A stretch of DNA of 62,469 nt from DASUXY01 sp036377675 (GCA_036377675.1 DASUXY010000008.1:1-62469), one strand, 5' to 3'. Shown: positions 17,559 through 27,114, counted from the stretch's first letter. The notes: generated by a model not told the origin, from the sequence alone. Numbers and translations: made by a program.

Positions 17559-18575
17559 ATGAAAACTTTTTTACAGAAAAAAGGAGTATCTTTATCATTA
17601 CGACAATATTTTATTACAGCTTTAAGTTATATGGCTTTAGGTTTGTTTTCTTCGTTAATTATAGGCCTGATTATTAAAACGATTGGAGAACAATTAGGTA
17701 TTCCGTCATTTGTTGAAATGGGCGGATTTGCTATGGACAATAAAGTAATGGGGGGAGCGATTGGTGTAGCCATTGCTTATGGTTTAAAAGCACCTCCACT
17801 TGTCATGTTTTCTGTACTATTTGCCGGTGCAGTTGGCGCGGAAATGGGTGGTCCTGCTGGTAGTTACGTAGCTGCCTTGTTTGCTACTGAGCTTGGTAAA
17901 ATTATTTATAACACTACACGTGTTGATATTATAGTCACACCACTTATTACTATAATGGTTGGTTTTTTTACAAGTACATTTATCGGTTCGCCAATAAACA
18001 CATTTATGGTTTGGTTCGGTCAAGTGATCAATTGGTCCACCGAACAACAACCGTTTATTATGGGGATTCTCGTTGCTGTTTTAATGGGGTGGGCACTAAC
18101 AGCACCGATTTCAAGTGTAGCTATCGCTTTGATGCTTTCATTGGATGGCTTAGCTGCTGGGGCAGCCGCTGTAGGTTGTTCGGCACAAATGATTGGGTTT
18201 GCGGTTTCTAGTTATCGGGATAATGGGATGGGTGGATTATTAGCACAAGGTCTTGGCACGTCAATGTTACAAGTAGCAAATATTATCAAAAACCCACTCA
18301 TCATTATCCCACCGACAATAGCTGGTGCTGTTCTTGCTCCCGTTTCTACGGTTTGGTTACGGATGATGAATAATCCATCAGGTGCTGGTATGGGAACGAG
18401 TGGACTAGTCGGACAAATCATGACGTTTGAATCCATGGGCTTTTCGATGCCTGTTTTTTGGAGTGTACTCATTCTACATATTGTTGCTCCAGCGATGATC
18501 AGTTTACTTATATCCGAATGGTTTTTGAAAAAAGGGTGGATTAAGCGAGGGGATATGAAGATTGTCTATGAATAA
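17559..18575 (+). CDS. PTS_EIIC-like membrane transporter (PF13303 type)
   Basis: A 338-residue polytopic protein with about nine helices and the Gly/Ala-rich membrane core of this family (FSSLIIGLIIKTIGEQLG, GAVGAEMGGPAGSYVAALFA, GLVGQIMTFESMG). It belongs to the PTS IIC-like group without IIA or IIB domains; none lies next to it, so it may use shared PTS components or work as a facilitator of unknown substrate. ATG at 17559 follows AGGAGG. Followed by cupin 102 bases on. Confidence 0.82.
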   Translation: MKTFLQKKGVSLSLRQYFITALSYMALGLFSSLIIGLIIKTIGEQLGIPSFVEMGGFAMDNKVMGGAIGVAIAYGLKAPPLVMFSVLFAGAVGAEMGGPAGSYVAALFATELGKIIYNTTRVDIIVTPLITIMVGFFTSTFIGSPINTFMVWFGQVINWSTEQQPFIMGILVAVLMGWALTAPISSVAIALMLSLDGLAAGAAAVGCSAQMIGFAVSSYRDNGMGGLLAQGLGTSMLQVANIIKNPLIIIPPTIAGAVLAPVSTVWLRMMNNPSGAGMGTSGLVGQIMTFESMGFSMPVFWSVLILHIVAPAMISLLISEWFLKKGWIKRGDMKIVYE

Positions 18576-18677
18576 TATGAAAACCTGTATATGATTTACA
18601 TGATTTTATATAAAAAAAAGGCTATACTTAAAGAAAGTGATCATTTGTTAATAAAAATTGGAAAGGATGTCGTGAAT

Positions 18678-18968
18678 ATGAAGCGGATGTCTGTGACTCA
18701 TGAATTTACGAAGCCGGTTGAAGGAAAGAAGATTTTCTCGGAGGGTGATCGTGATCTCGTTCATCTAAAGCTGAAAGAAGGCGAAACGATTAAAGAACAT
18801 GATTCAACGAACCATGTCTTTATCTTTGTAGCAAGTGGTGAAGTTCAGTTTATCGGTCGTGAAGAAAGTCACCTTGTGAATCCGGAAACTATTTTATATA
18901 TGAAGCCTTATGAAAAGCATGCTCTCGAAGCGAAGACGGATGTTTCTCTTTTTGTAATGAAATGTTAA
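18678..18968 (+). CDS. Single-domain cupin protein
   Basis: A 96-residue cupin. A conserved strand KLKEGETIKEHDSTNHVFIFVASGEVQFIG gives the cupin 1 region (His and Glu metal ligands around H45/H53), and LYMKPYEKHALEA the second. It would bind a metal or small molecule. ATG at 18678 has GGAAAGGATG upstream; an in-frame ATG at 18591 has none and would add a basic stretch. Function unknown. Confidence 0.8.
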   Translation: MKRMSVTHEFTKPVEGKKIFSEGDRDLVHLKLKEGETIKEHDSTNHVFIFVASGEVQFIGREESHLVNPETILYMKPYEKHALEAKTDVSLFVMKC

Positions 18969-18980
18969 GGGGGTATTAAA

Positions 18981-19076
18981 GTGGATGCATTTATGGCGCG
19001 TGCTGTCCAATTAGCGGTTCATAATGTTGCTGATGGAGGGGAGCCTACGAGGAGAAAGGTGTCGGTCTTTCATTGA
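18981..19076 (+). pseudogene. Truncated nucleoside deaminase N-terminus
   Basis: GTG at 18981 (behind GGGGGT) opens a 31-codon frame beginning MDAFMARAVQLAVHNVADGG, which is the usual first helix of cytosine/guanine deaminases of the CDA fold. The expected next residues (QPFGAVLV) are lost and the frame ends at 19076 within the start of the fructosamine kinase. The catalytic HAE and PCxxC motifs are absent. It is a remnant left by a deletion. Confidence 0.65.
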
Positions 19077-19936
19077 AAAAGATAATTACGAAAGCATTAC
19101 AACAAGCGAATGATGATTCATCTTGTTTGCGAACAGAGCGAGTTTACGGTGGGTCGATTAATCAAAGTTTCTACATCGAAACAAACAACAAAGCATATTT
19201 TTTAAAATATCATCCGGAAGCACCTGATCATTTTTTTGAACGGGAAGCGGAAGGGTTAGCACGTATAAAGGAGACGAATTCCGTGTCAGTGCCAGAAGTG
19301 TTTGCTGTTTCTAATGAAGAGAGTGCCTCATTTCTTCTTTTGGAGTGGATAGAAGGTGAGGCAACTTCACGTACAGAGTTCGGATTAGGTCAGCAAATCG
19401 CTCGCATGCATCACGTATTTGCGGCAAAACATGGATATAAGAAAATGACGTATATTGGTACATTACCTCAGTCGAATGGCCTGTTTTCGAACTGGTTATA
19501 TTATTATCGCGACGAGAGATTGCTCACTCAAGTCAAGTACGGTATTCAAAATAAACGAGTGACTGGAAAGCGTGGCAAACAATTGGAACAACTACTCAGT
19601 CGGCTCGATGAATGGATTCCAGAAAACGTCTCTCCTTCTTATTTACACGGCGATTTGTGGGGTGGAAATTGGCTCGTCGGAAAAGGCGGACAGCCTTATG
19701 TCATTGATCCATCATTTTTGTATGGGGATCGCCATTTTGAAATTGCTTTTACAGAGTTGTTTGGAGGCTTTTCGCATCGCTTTTATGAAGCTTATACCGA
19801 TCTATTTCCACTTGATGATGATTATGAAGATCGAAAACGACTCTACCAACTGTATTATTTACTCGTTCACTTAAATATGTTTGGGGAAGCGTACGGACCA
19901 GATGTAGATGTGATTTTAAATCATTATGTTGGCTGA
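19073..19936 (+). CDS. Fructosamine-3-kinase-family protein
   Basis: A 287-residue kinase of the fructosamine kinase/ketosamine-3-kinase family, which phosphorylates glycated amines so that the sugar falls off. Motifs: LLLEWIEGEATS in the hinge region, LHGDLWGGNWLV (catalytic Asp) and VIDPSFLYGDRHFEIAF (metal-binding Asp). Starts at TTG 19073 after GGAGAAAGG. It overlaps the end of the deaminase remnant by four bases, so the deletion probably fused it to the upstream leader. The next gene (rhodanese-like) overlaps its stop by four bases. Confidence 0.88.
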   Translation: MKKIITKALQQANDDSSCLRTERVYGGSINQSFYIETNNKAYFLKYHPEAPDHFFEREAEGLARIKETNSVSVPEVFAVSNEESASFLLLEWIEGEATSRTEFGLGQQIARMHHVFAAKHGYKKMTYIGTLPQSNGLFSNWLYYYRDERLLTQVKYGIQNKRVTGKRGKQLEQLLSRLDEWIPENVSPSYLHGDLWGGNWLVGKGGQPYVIDPSFLYGDRHFEIAFTELFGGFSHRFYEAYTDLFPLDDDYEDRKRLYQLYYLLVHLNMFGEAYGPDVDVILNHYVG

Positions 19937-20184
19937 TCGTTTCTGATGTTCGTGATTTCTATGAAATAACTGAACCGTATGAGGCGTCTGTTCACATTCC
20001 TTTCCCCTACTTAAAAAGACATCATCAAACGATATCTTCTCGAAAGGTTATCGTCGTTGTTTCGGACCCGATTTTAAGAAATTTAAGTATTCGAGAGTTA
20101 AGAAAATACGGGTTTGATGTGAAAGGATATATTTGCATCGAACGGCTAAGAGAAGGCTTCAAAGAAGCTCTCCCATGTCAATAA
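19933..20184 (+). CDS. Rhodanese-like protein with a non-AUG start
   Basis: A frame of 83 residues beginning with CTG at 19933 reads LIVSDVRDFYEITEPYEASV...HIPFPYLKR...KVIVVVSDPILRNLSIRELRKYGFDVKGY, the shape of a rhodanese domain (DVR opening, HIPF). It overlaps the kinase stop as CTGA. No ATG, GTG or TTG exists in this frame. The active-site Cys of the loop appears replaced (VVVSDPILRN), so it is either catalytically inactive, started by CTG through coupling, or a decaying gene. Confidence 0.5.
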   Translation: MIVSDVRDFYEITEPYEASVHIPFPYLKRHHQTISSRKVIVVVSDPILRNLSIRELRKYGFDVKGYICIERLREGFKEALPCQ

Positions 20185-20216
20185 TTCGTTTGTTTATTTG
20201 TTCATTTTACGATAAA

Positions 20217-20247
20217 AGCCTGAAACGAGTAACCGTTTCAGGCTCTT
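20217..20247. terminator. Shared bidirectional terminator
   Basis: Arms AGCCTGAAACG and CGTTTCAGGCT (20217-20244) are perfect complements with T-rich tails on both sides. It serves the kinase operon (+) and the DD-carboxypeptidase gene (-). Confidence 0.85.
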
Positions 20248-20260
20248 TTAATCATTAACG

Positions 20261-21283
20261 TTATTTATGTTGGAGGTTTCCTATATATTCTTCAAGTGTA
20301 ATATTTGCTTCGGTAATCTCTTTAGCAGCTTTTTTGCCAACGTAGCGTAAATGCCATGGTTCATATTGGTATTCCGTAATGTCCTCTTTTCCTTTTGGAT
20401 ACCGAATAATGAATCCGTAGTCGCTGGCATGTTTTTTAATCCATTTCCCTTCTGGTGTATCTTCGAAAGCGATGACTAAGTCATAGTCGACGCTTGGACT
20501 CGTAACATCCATCGTTAATCCGCTTTGATGCTCACTTTCACCCGGTCTTGCACTATATTTATTAGCAGCTTTTTCACCATTTTTTTCGATGTTTGCCGTA
20601 AAAATGGCCTCTTGACGTTCGTATGATCGATAACCTGATTGCGCAAATAAATCAAGACTTTCGTCATCTGCGGCTTGAAATAAATCTTCTAATGCTTTAG
20701 CTGCGACTTTGCGCATTTGTTTTTTAGGTAAGTCTTCTGTAAACGGAAAGCGCACATCGGGTGTGACGAGATCTTCTGGAATATAATCAGCAGGTAGTGC
20801 ATGTTGTTTATTAATCAAAGCTAACACGTCATATGGATTGTCGATGGTCGTTGTTTCGTTCTTTTGTTGCTTCTGTGTCGGTTGTTTGATCGCTTGACCG
20901 GGATCAATCTTAACGTTCTGTGATGATTGATGATTAAGAGCTTCTTTCGTCTGTTGATCATACATACCTGTGACCTCGATGTCATCGTCTTTGAGTTGTA
21001 ATTGAAAGTCAGTGATTGCCCATGTTGTTAATTCATCATACATTCCATTTACAGATAGTGGATAGCCAAGGTTAATGAAGTGTTGTTGGACGATTTCAAC
21101 ATCTTTTCCCCGATCTCCCTTTTGCAAATGTTGATCGGGAAGTATGACCTCTTCTTGAGCCTCATTTGATTGTTGTTGGCTAGTCGCCGCAGATTGCTTC
21201 GTGTCAGTTTCTTGGCTACAAGCTACGAGCGATGTAGCGATTACACATACACATAACGTAGTAGATATATATTTATGTAACAT
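20261..21283 (-). CDS. D,D-carboxypeptidase lipoprotein with peptidoglycan-binding domain (VanY type)
   Basis: A 340-residue lipoprotein. Signal with lipobox SLVAC near residue 22; a PG_binding_1 domain (about 53-110: LQKGDRGKDVEIVQQHFINL); a Gln-rich linker; and a VanY peptidase domain (about 180-335) with zinc motifs ARPGESEHQSGLTMDV and EPWHLRYVG. It trims the terminal D-Ala of wall stems, perhaps for recycling or spore cortex. ATG at 21283 has AGAGGAG. Stand-alone. Confidence 0.9.
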   Translation of the reverse strand: MLHKYISTTLCVCVIATSLVACSQETDTKQSAATSQQQSNEAQEEVILPDQHLQKGDRGKDVEIVQQHFINLGYPLSVNGMYDELTTWAITDFQLQLKDDDIEVTGMYDQQTKEALNHQSSQNVKIDPGQAIKQPTQKQQKNETTTIDNPYDVLALINKQHALPADYIPEDLVTPDVRFPFTEDLPKKQMRKVAAKALEDLFQAADDESLDLFAQSGYRSYERQEAIFTANIEKNGEKAANKYSARPGESEHQSGLTMDVTSPSVDYDLVIAFEDTPEGKWIKKHASDYGFIIRYPKGKEDITEYQYEPWHLRYVGKKAAKEITEANITLEEYIGNLQHK

Positions 21284-21355
21284 GATGTGAATCTCCTCTG
21301 TCTTCGTTCATATTTATTGATTGAAAAGCAATGTCAATGTGAAATCGATGGTGAT

Positions 21356-22591
21356 TTACGACTCTTTCTCTGCAAATAATTTACAAATTTCTACAATGAC
21401 GTTTGTCGCCCGTTCCATATTGTCAACGGAAATATATTCAAATTTACTATGAAAATTTTCACCACCAGTAAAAATATTCGGGGTAGGAAGGCCCATATAC
21501 GATAGTTGTGAACCGTCTGTCCCGCCTCGAATCGGTTTAATGATTGGTTCAATATTTAAATTTTTCATCGCTTGTTCGGCAATGTCAACGATTTCTTTTA
21601 CCGGCTCAATTTTCTCCCGCATGTTGTAATATTGATCCGTAAGCTCGTACGTTACACTTCCTTCGCCATATTTGTGTTCTATTTCTTGAATAAATGTTTT
21701 AACTGTAGCTTTTCGCTCGGCAAATTTTTCTTTGTCAAAATCACGAATGATATAGTAGACATCGGCTTTTTCAACAGTTGCTTGAACAGAAAGTAAATGA
21801 AAAAACCCTTCATAACCTTCTGTATGTTCTGGTGCTTCGCTTTCGGGGAATTTTGCAATAAATTGTGCAGCCATTTTTCCCGCATTTACCATGATATCTT
21901 TAGCTGTTCCAGGGTGGACATTATTTCCGTGGAAAGTCACGTGAAGAGTAGCGGCATTGAAACTTTCATACTGTAATTCTCCGAGTGGCCCACCGTCAAC
22001 GGTATAGGCAAAAGATGCATTAAAGCGTTCAACATCAAAATTATGAGGACCACGACCGATTTCTTCATCGGGTGTAAACGCGACTCTTATTTTGCCGTGT
22101 GGCACTTCGGGATGTTTAATTAAATAGTCCATTGCTGTTACAATTTCGGCAATGCCAGCTTTGTTATCAGCTCCAAGAAGCGTTGTTCCGTCAGTCGTAA
22201 TAAGTGTATGTCCTTTGTAATTAATCAGTTCAGGGAATTGATCGGTAGATAAGACAACTTCCAACCCTTGATGAAGTGTTATATCATGACCGTCATAGTT
22301 TTCAATAACTTGTGGATTGACGTTTTTGCCGGTAAAGTCTGTCGCTGTATCAAGGTGAGCAAGAAAGCCGATGGTCGGTATCTTTCGCTCCGTGTTGGCT
22401 GGTAACGTAGCCATGACATAACCATTTTTATCGACGACGATATCTTCCATGCCGATTTCTTTTAACTCATCGACTAATAAATGGGCGAGTTTCCATTGTC
22501 CTTCTGTCGTCGGCGTTGTTTGTTTCGTCTCATCAGATTGTGTATCAATTTTAGCATATGTTATAAAGCGATTCATAATCTCTCGTTTCAA
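21356..22591 (-). CDS. pepT: Peptidase T (tripeptidase)
   Basis: A 411-residue M20 zinc aminopeptidase that releases the N-terminal residue from tripeptides. Metal-binding motifs: IGFLAHLDTATDF, TTLLGADNKAGIAEI, and TPDEEIGRGPHNFD; C-terminal GGTDGSQLSYMG. The start is taken as TTG at 22591, after GAGGAGATG, giving the normal length; upstream ATG adds an unrelated basic stretch. Alone on its strand. Confidence 0.95.
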   Translation of the reverse strand: MKREIMNRFITYAKIDTQSDETKQTTPTTEGQWKLAHLLVDELKEIGMEDIVVDKNGYVMATLPANTERKIPTIGFLAHLDTATDFTGKNVNPQVIENYDGHDITLHQGLEVVLSTDQFPELINYKGHTLITTDGTTLLGADNKAGIAEIVTAMDYLIKHPEVPHGKIRVAFTPDEEIGRGPHNFDVERFNASFAYTVDGGPLGELQYESFNAATLHVTFHGNNVHPGTAKDIMVNAGKMAAQFIAKFPESEAPEHTEGYEGFFHLLSVQATVEKADVYYIIRDFDKEKFAERKATVKTFIQEIEHKYGEGSVTYELTDQYYNMREKIEPVKEIVDIAEQAMKNLNIEPIIKPIRGGTDGSQLSYMGLPTPNIFTGGENFHSKFEYISVDNMERATNVIVEICKLFAEKES

Positions 22592-22747
22592 GGTTGAACA
22601 TCTCCTCAAGCCCTTTACTCGTATCATATCATAAATGAGCGTTTATTTAGGTAGAAATGAAGTTTATAAATAGGAGTATTATTTAGCGTGTAAAAATTGC
22701 GATGAACTGACGTTTGTACATTGGAGGAAGAGGGAGGTGTTCTTTGT

Positions 22748-22930
22748 GTGAAAATTTTTCTTAAAAAAAAGGATTCATCATTAGACTTAAGAGAATTTAG
22801 ATTACTTGGCGAATCGACTAAAATTGTGAGAAAATGTATGCTAAGAAAAGATTCGCACTCGTGTTATTTCCAAGCCCCACTTGGTATTGACCGTGGAAAT
22901 GGTGAACAGAATTTGTTGAAAACAAGATGA
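22748..22930 (+). CDS. Short ORF of unknown function before tag
   Basis: GTG at 22748 with GGGAGG about 12 bases upstream opens a 60-residue frame, positively charged at its start (VKIFLKKKDSSLDLREFR) and with two Cys. It ends at 22930, overlapping the alternative upstream start of tag, and could be a leader peptide or chance ORF. No family recognised. Confidence 0.3.
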   Translation: MKIFLKKKDSSLDLREFRLLGESTKIVRKCMLRKDSHSCYFQAPLGIDRGNGEQNLLKTR

Positions 22931-22947
22931 ATCGAGGGAGGATAATG

Positions 22948-23517
22948 ATGCATTACCGGCGCTGCCAATGGGTAACCGATGATCCCGTATATATTCATTA
23001 TCACGATTATGAATGGGGAAGGCCTGTTCATGATGATCGAAAATTGTTTGAAATGCTTTCGTTAGAAGGTGCTCAAGCTGGGCTCAGTTGGCTGACGATT
23101 TTAAAACGCCGGGAAAATTACGAACGAGCTTTTGATAAATTTGATCCAGAGGTCATTCGGACGTATGATGTAACGAAAATAAATGAACTTCTTTCAAATG
23201 ATAGTATTATTCGTAACCGATTAAAAATTCAGTCGGTAGTGACGAATGCTGAAGCCTTTTTGAGCATTCAAGAACAATTTGGCAGTTTTAATAACTACAT
23301 ATGGCAGTTTGTCGGTGGAACACCGATCTTAAACGACTGGGCGACAGATCGGGACGTACCATCGTCAACGAAGGAATCCGAACGAATGAGCAAAGATTTA
23401 AAAAAACGTGGTTTTTCATTTGTCGGACCAACGATTTGTTATGCTTTTATGCAAGCAGTTGGAATGGTAAATGATCATACGCAGGACTGTTTTTTATACC
23501 ATCGAAATAGGGAATAG
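22948..23517 (+). CDS. tag: DNA-3-methyladenine glycosylase I
   Basis: A 189-residue base-excision enzyme removing 3-methyladenine. Signature residues: CQWVTDDPVYIHYHDYEWG at the N-terminus (zinc Cys and His), LEGAQAGLSWLTILKRRE (catalytic Glu helix), and the late zinc site AVGMVNDHTQDCFLY. ATG 22948 is chosen because GGAGG sits six bases before; an adjacent ATG three bases earlier is also possible. Single gene. Confidence 0.95.
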   Translation: MHYRRCQWVTDDPVYIHYHDYEWGRPVHDDRKLFEMLSLEGAQAGLSWLTILKRRENYERAFDKFDPEVIRTYDVTKINELLSNDSIIRNRLKIQSVVTNAEAFLSIQEQFGSFNNYIWQFVGGTPILNDWATDRDVPSSTKESERMSKDLKKRGFSFVGPTICYAFMQAVGMVNDHTQDCFLYHRNRE

Positions 23518-23660
23518 AGCTTTACGTGAAAAAAACCAGCTATCTCCAAAAGCGAGGTAACTGGTAGCCATTAAGGATGTATTTAATATGAAATAACAAT
23601 GATCCATTAATCATTTATGCAAATTAAGCATCTCTGCGATGTAGCAGTAGGAGTAAGAGA

Positions 23661-23975
23661 TTATCGCAATACGACTGCTGTTCCGTAGGCGATTACTTCT
23701 GCAGCAGAATTCATAACTTGGGATGTTTGATAGCGCATACCGACGATTGCATTAGCTCCAAGATTTTGGGCCTCCTGTGTCAACCGCTCGAGCGCAATGT
23801 TTCTTGCCTCTTTCATCAAATCTGAATACCCTTTGATTTCTCCACCTATGAGTGTTTTCAATCCCGCACCAATATCCCTGCCGACATGTTTGGTTTGGAC
23901 AGTGCTTCCTTGGACAAGTCCAATCACTTCTTGAATGTCTCTACCCGGTACTACGTTTGTCGTTACAATGAGCAT
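23661..23975 (-). CDS. YbjQ/UPF0145-family protein
   Basis: A 104-residue protein. PGRDIQEVIGLVQGSTV, GGEIKGYSDLMKEARNIALERL and GANAIVGMRYQTSQV are the hallmark of the YbjQ family (heavy-metal-binding-domain fold, forms pentamers). Function is unsettled. Start ATG at 23975 follows AGGAGG; the upstream in-frame ATG lacks one. Confidence 0.9.
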   Translation of the reverse strand: MLIVTTNVVPGRDIQEVIGLVQGSTVQTKHVGRDIGAGLKTLIGGEIKGYSDLMKEARNIALERLTQEAQNLGANAIVGMRYQTSQVMNSAAEVIAYGTAVVLR

Positions 23976-24301
23976 CTTCGTTGTGCCTCCTATCAATGGA
24001 TGAATCTGTTTTAGTACTTCTATATTTATCTCATCTATTTCTCTATTTCGACATAAATCGAAAAAATCCTCTTTTTTACTTTGTGAAAGTTGTACTTTTT
24101 TCCATGGAAAAACTTGAATAAAGTACGCACTTCAGCCAATATGAAGGGGTAGAACTCTCTTTGCACATTGATCGAACGCATCATTAACAAAACATTTAAA
24201 CGGAACCATTGTCTTTTTGAATCGGAAATAGTACGATAGTCATACCAATATATTGCATATTTCTATATTTTGTAACAAACATCATGGGGGGAACATTTAA
24301 A

Positions 24302-25660
24302 ATGGATTCAAAATTATCTACTTCAGCTTATTTTGTCCTAGGTGCGACATTATTTGCTCTGTTTTTCGGTGCAGGAAACTTAATTTTCCCTGCACAGCTC
24401 GGTCAATATGCAGGTGAAAACTTATGGCCAGCAGCAATCGGTTTTGCCATTACAGGAGTCGGCTTACCATTAATGGGAATTTTAGCAATCGGATATTCAG
24501 GAAGTAACCATTTACATGATCTTGCAAGTCGTGTTCATCCGATTTATGGACTCATTTTCACTGTTATGCTCTATTTAACAATCGGTCCGTTTTTTGCAGC
24601 ACCACGTACAGGGGCAGTTGCGTATGAAATTGGAATTTCGCCTTTTGTCGGAGATGGAAATCATACAATCGCTTTGTTTATTTTCACATTGTTATATTTT
24701 GGTGCATCCTTGTTGCTTTCATTAAATCCAACGAAAGTTGTTGACCGGGTTGGAAAAATATTATCACCGGCGCTCATTTTTCTATTATTTATTTTGTTAA
24801 TTATGGCTGTCGTAAATCCGATGGGGAATTTTGGAGAACCACAAGGGGAGTATGCGGATAACGCATTTATGACAGGATTTAAAGAAGGTTATAATACAAT
24901 GGATGCACTCGCTTCACTTGTGTTTGGAATAATTATTATTAATGCGATTCAATTGATGGGTATTAAGTCGAGTCGTGGGATTCTTAAAGCAACTTCCAAA
25001 GCAGGAATAGTTGCTGTTGTCTTACTCGGAAGTATTTATTTAGGAATTGCTTACTTAGGAGCGACAAGTACGGACTTATTTGGTCTATTTGATACAGGGG
25101 GACCTGTTCTTAGTGGCGCAGCATCTCATTATTTGGGAACGACTGGGATGGTCCTGTTAGCCATTCTTATTATTTTAGCTTGTTTAACAACGAGCATCGG
25201 TTTAATGACAGCGATTAGTCAATATTTCCATCGACTGATGCCACAGGTGAGCTACAAAACATTTGTTACGATTTTCACAACACTAACATTTATTATCGCT
25301 AACTTTGGACTAGCTAATATCATTAATTATTCAATTCCTGTCTTAATGTTATTATACCCACTCGCAATTGTACTCATGATTTTAGCATTTGTATCACCTT
25401 TATTTAATCATGCTCGACTCGTATATGCATCAACGATTGCGGTTACGTTTTTAATTAGTGTGATCGATGGGCTTAAAACATTTTGTGAATTGTTTGAAAT
25501 GGATTATTTTAGTTGGATGGTCCCCATTATCTCATTTTATGAGAAGGTATTGCCATTTTATCAAGACGGACTTGGCTGGTTGCTTCCAGTCGTAGTCGTA
25601 ATGATCGTTACGGGAGTTATCGCACGGGTTCAACAAGCGAACAGCGTTCAAACACAATAA
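24302..25660 (+). CDS. brnQ: Branched-chain amino acid carrier BrnQ
   Basis: A 452-residue, 12-helix Na+ or H+ symporter for Leu, Ile and Val. The N-terminus ATLFALFFGAGNLIFPAQLG is diagnostic, as is PRTGAVAYEIGISPF. Start ATG at 24302 follows GGGGGG; the ATG at 24284 that overlaps it would add six residues and lacks a site. The 300-base upstream region (24000-24284) shows no T-box or clear CodY box. A terminator follows. Confidence 0.95.
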   Translation: MDSKLSTSAYFVLGATLFALFFGAGNLIFPAQLGQYAGENLWPAAIGFAITGVGLPLMGILAIGYSGSNHLHDLASRVHPIYGLIFTVMLYLTIGPFFAAPRTGAVAYEIGISPFVGDGNHTIALFIFTLLYFGASLLLSLNPTKVVDRVGKILSPALIFLLFILLIMAVVNPMGNFGEPQGEYADNAFMTGFKEGYNTMDALASLVFGIIIINAIQLMGIKSSRGILKATSKAGIVAVVLLGSIYLGIAYLGATSTDLFGLFDTGGPVLSGAASHYLGTTGMVLLAILIILACLTTSIGLMTAISQYFHRLMPQVSYKTFVTIFTTLTFIIANFGLANIINYSIPVLMLLYPLAIVLMILAFVSPLFNHARLVYASTIAVTFLISVIDGLKTFCELFEMDYFSWMVPIISFYEKVLPFYQDGLGWLLPVVVVMIVTGVIARVQQANSVQTQ

Positions 25661-25662
25661 GC

Positions 25663-25698
25663 AAAAAGCCAGCTTCCATCGATGGAAGCTGGCTTTTT
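25663..25698. terminator. Terminator after brnQ
   Basis: AAAAAGCCAGCTTCCATC pairs with GATGGAAGCTGGCTTTTT, a perfect hairpin with T-run; symmetric, so usable on both strands. Confidence 0.92.
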
Positions 25699-25762
25699 AA
25701 CGAACTTTATTCAAAAAAGACGACTGAGAACATTTCATTATATAACTATGTGATGATGATGA

Positions 25763-26416
25763 CTAACTTTTACGGAAAGCATGGACAGTCCGTAACCAAT
25801 TTTCCCTCATGGTGTTTGCAGCTGTCATGCTATCTTTGTTTTTCATAGATAAAATAATTTCCTCATGGTCTTTAATTGATTTCTCTGTCATAACAATTGA
25901 ATTATGGAAAAATAATCTGCGAACGTGTGGCTGGAGTGAACCAATCATTTTATCGATATATGGATTGTTAGCTGCGTCAACGATGATTTGATGAAACTGT
26001 TCATCGATTTTCAAGGCAGTAAAAAAATCTTCTTTATAGATTGCTTCAGCAAATCGTTTATTCGTCTCGTTCAATGAGGAAATAATGTCATCTGTTAAAT
26101 AAGGGATTGCTAATTCAGCAGATAAAGCTTGTAAAACGGCTAATGGAGGGAGTAAGTCTTCTATGGAATCTTTCTCCACTTCTGTCACTTGTGTAGCTCG
26201 ACCTGGGTACATTTTTACAAAACCTTGTACTTCTAATAGTTGTAGAGCTTCACGGACAGGGGTTCTGCTAACACCTAACGCATCAGCAAGCTCCTTATCA
26301 TTAATCGTTTCGCCAGGTTGAAAGGTTCCATCAATAATTCGTTGTTGCAACTGTTGGAAAACACTTTCTTTTATTGACGGGCGATTTAGTTTTGAGAAAT
26401 TTTTAGGTGTAGACAT
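25763..26416 (-). CDS. GntR-family transcriptional regulator (FCD domain)
   Basis: A 217-residue regulator with an N-terminal winged helix (ADALGVSRTPVREALQLLEVQGFV, residues about 44-67) and a C-terminal all-helical FCD ligand domain with DEQFHQIIVDAANNPYI. FadR/VanR-type members sense organic acids. It sits tail to tail with brnQ and its target cannot be inferred; the next intact gene upstream is a methyltransferase. Confidence 0.88.
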   Translation of the reverse strand: MSTPKNFSKLNRPSIKESVFQQLQQRIIDGTFQPGETINDKELADALGVSRTPVREALQLLEVQGFVKMYPGRATQVTEVEKDSIEDLLPPLAVLQALSAELAIPYLTDDIISSLNETNKRFAEAIYKEDFFTALKIDEQFHQIIVDAANNPYIDKMIGSLQPHVRRLFFHNSIVMTEKSIKDHEEIILSMKNKDSMTAANTMRENWLRTVHAFRKS

Positions 26417-26680
26417 TGTTCTTCACCCTTGCTTTTGTTGTTATTCTACTTATTAAGTATACATCAAAATGTTAAAAAGTGAATGAATCGCTCAACGTTA
26501 TCATCATGATTGTCTCTTGATGGATCCGAATTAAACCATCGTATGATACTTTTTGATACCGAACCGTTGTTAGCTACCGAAGAGCGGACGATTGTAGAAA
26601 CTAAAGCATTTAATTAGGAAAAAATCATTCAGTGAAATGTTTTGATGAATACAGAAAAAGTAACGAAAGGATTGAATACC

Positions 26681-26987
26681 ATGCAACACGTTATCTTACA
26701 TAATGGGCTTGAGATGCCCCAGTTAGGAACTTGGTGTTTATAAAATGACACAGATATGGTCATGTCAACAGCAGACGATGTTGGCTATCATTAATGGATA
26801 CGGCGATGTATTATGAAAATGAACGAGCCGTAGGGGAAGCCATTCCAAAATTAGTTACACCGTCGCGAATGGAAGAAATTCCTGTCTGTTTGCTTTTGAG
26901 TTAAGGGCTAACGATATGGAAAAAATAGCTTCATTGGATCGAAATGAGCGAAAGAGACCAGACCCAAATGAAATGAAGCAAAAATAG
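26681..26987 (+). pseudogene. Decayed aldo/keto reductase
   Basis: The ATG at 26681 opens MQHVILHNGLEMPQLGTWCL then stops. In other frames follow DVGYH-like and MYYENERAVGEAIPK-like pieces (catalytic Tyr region of AKRs) and, after a missing centre, the C-terminal FELRANDMEKIASLDRNER. Only the ends of the roughly 275-residue enzyme remain, with internal deletion and several frameshifts. The stretch 26500-26680 holds further unassignable remnants. Confidence 0.8.
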
Positions 26988-27114
26988 AGTGAACGTGAAT
27001 ACAGACTAAAAATGACTCGCCACAACGTTTCGTCTCTAAAACTAATCCGTTTGATTGGTCAACATAACTACACTTTAGAACATTTTGTCTGCTGATTCAG
27101 TAAACACGTTTTGT

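Noticed and set aside
23525..23560. Terminator after tag
   Set aside because: ACCAG...CTGGT pairs with several mismatches and there is no T-run.
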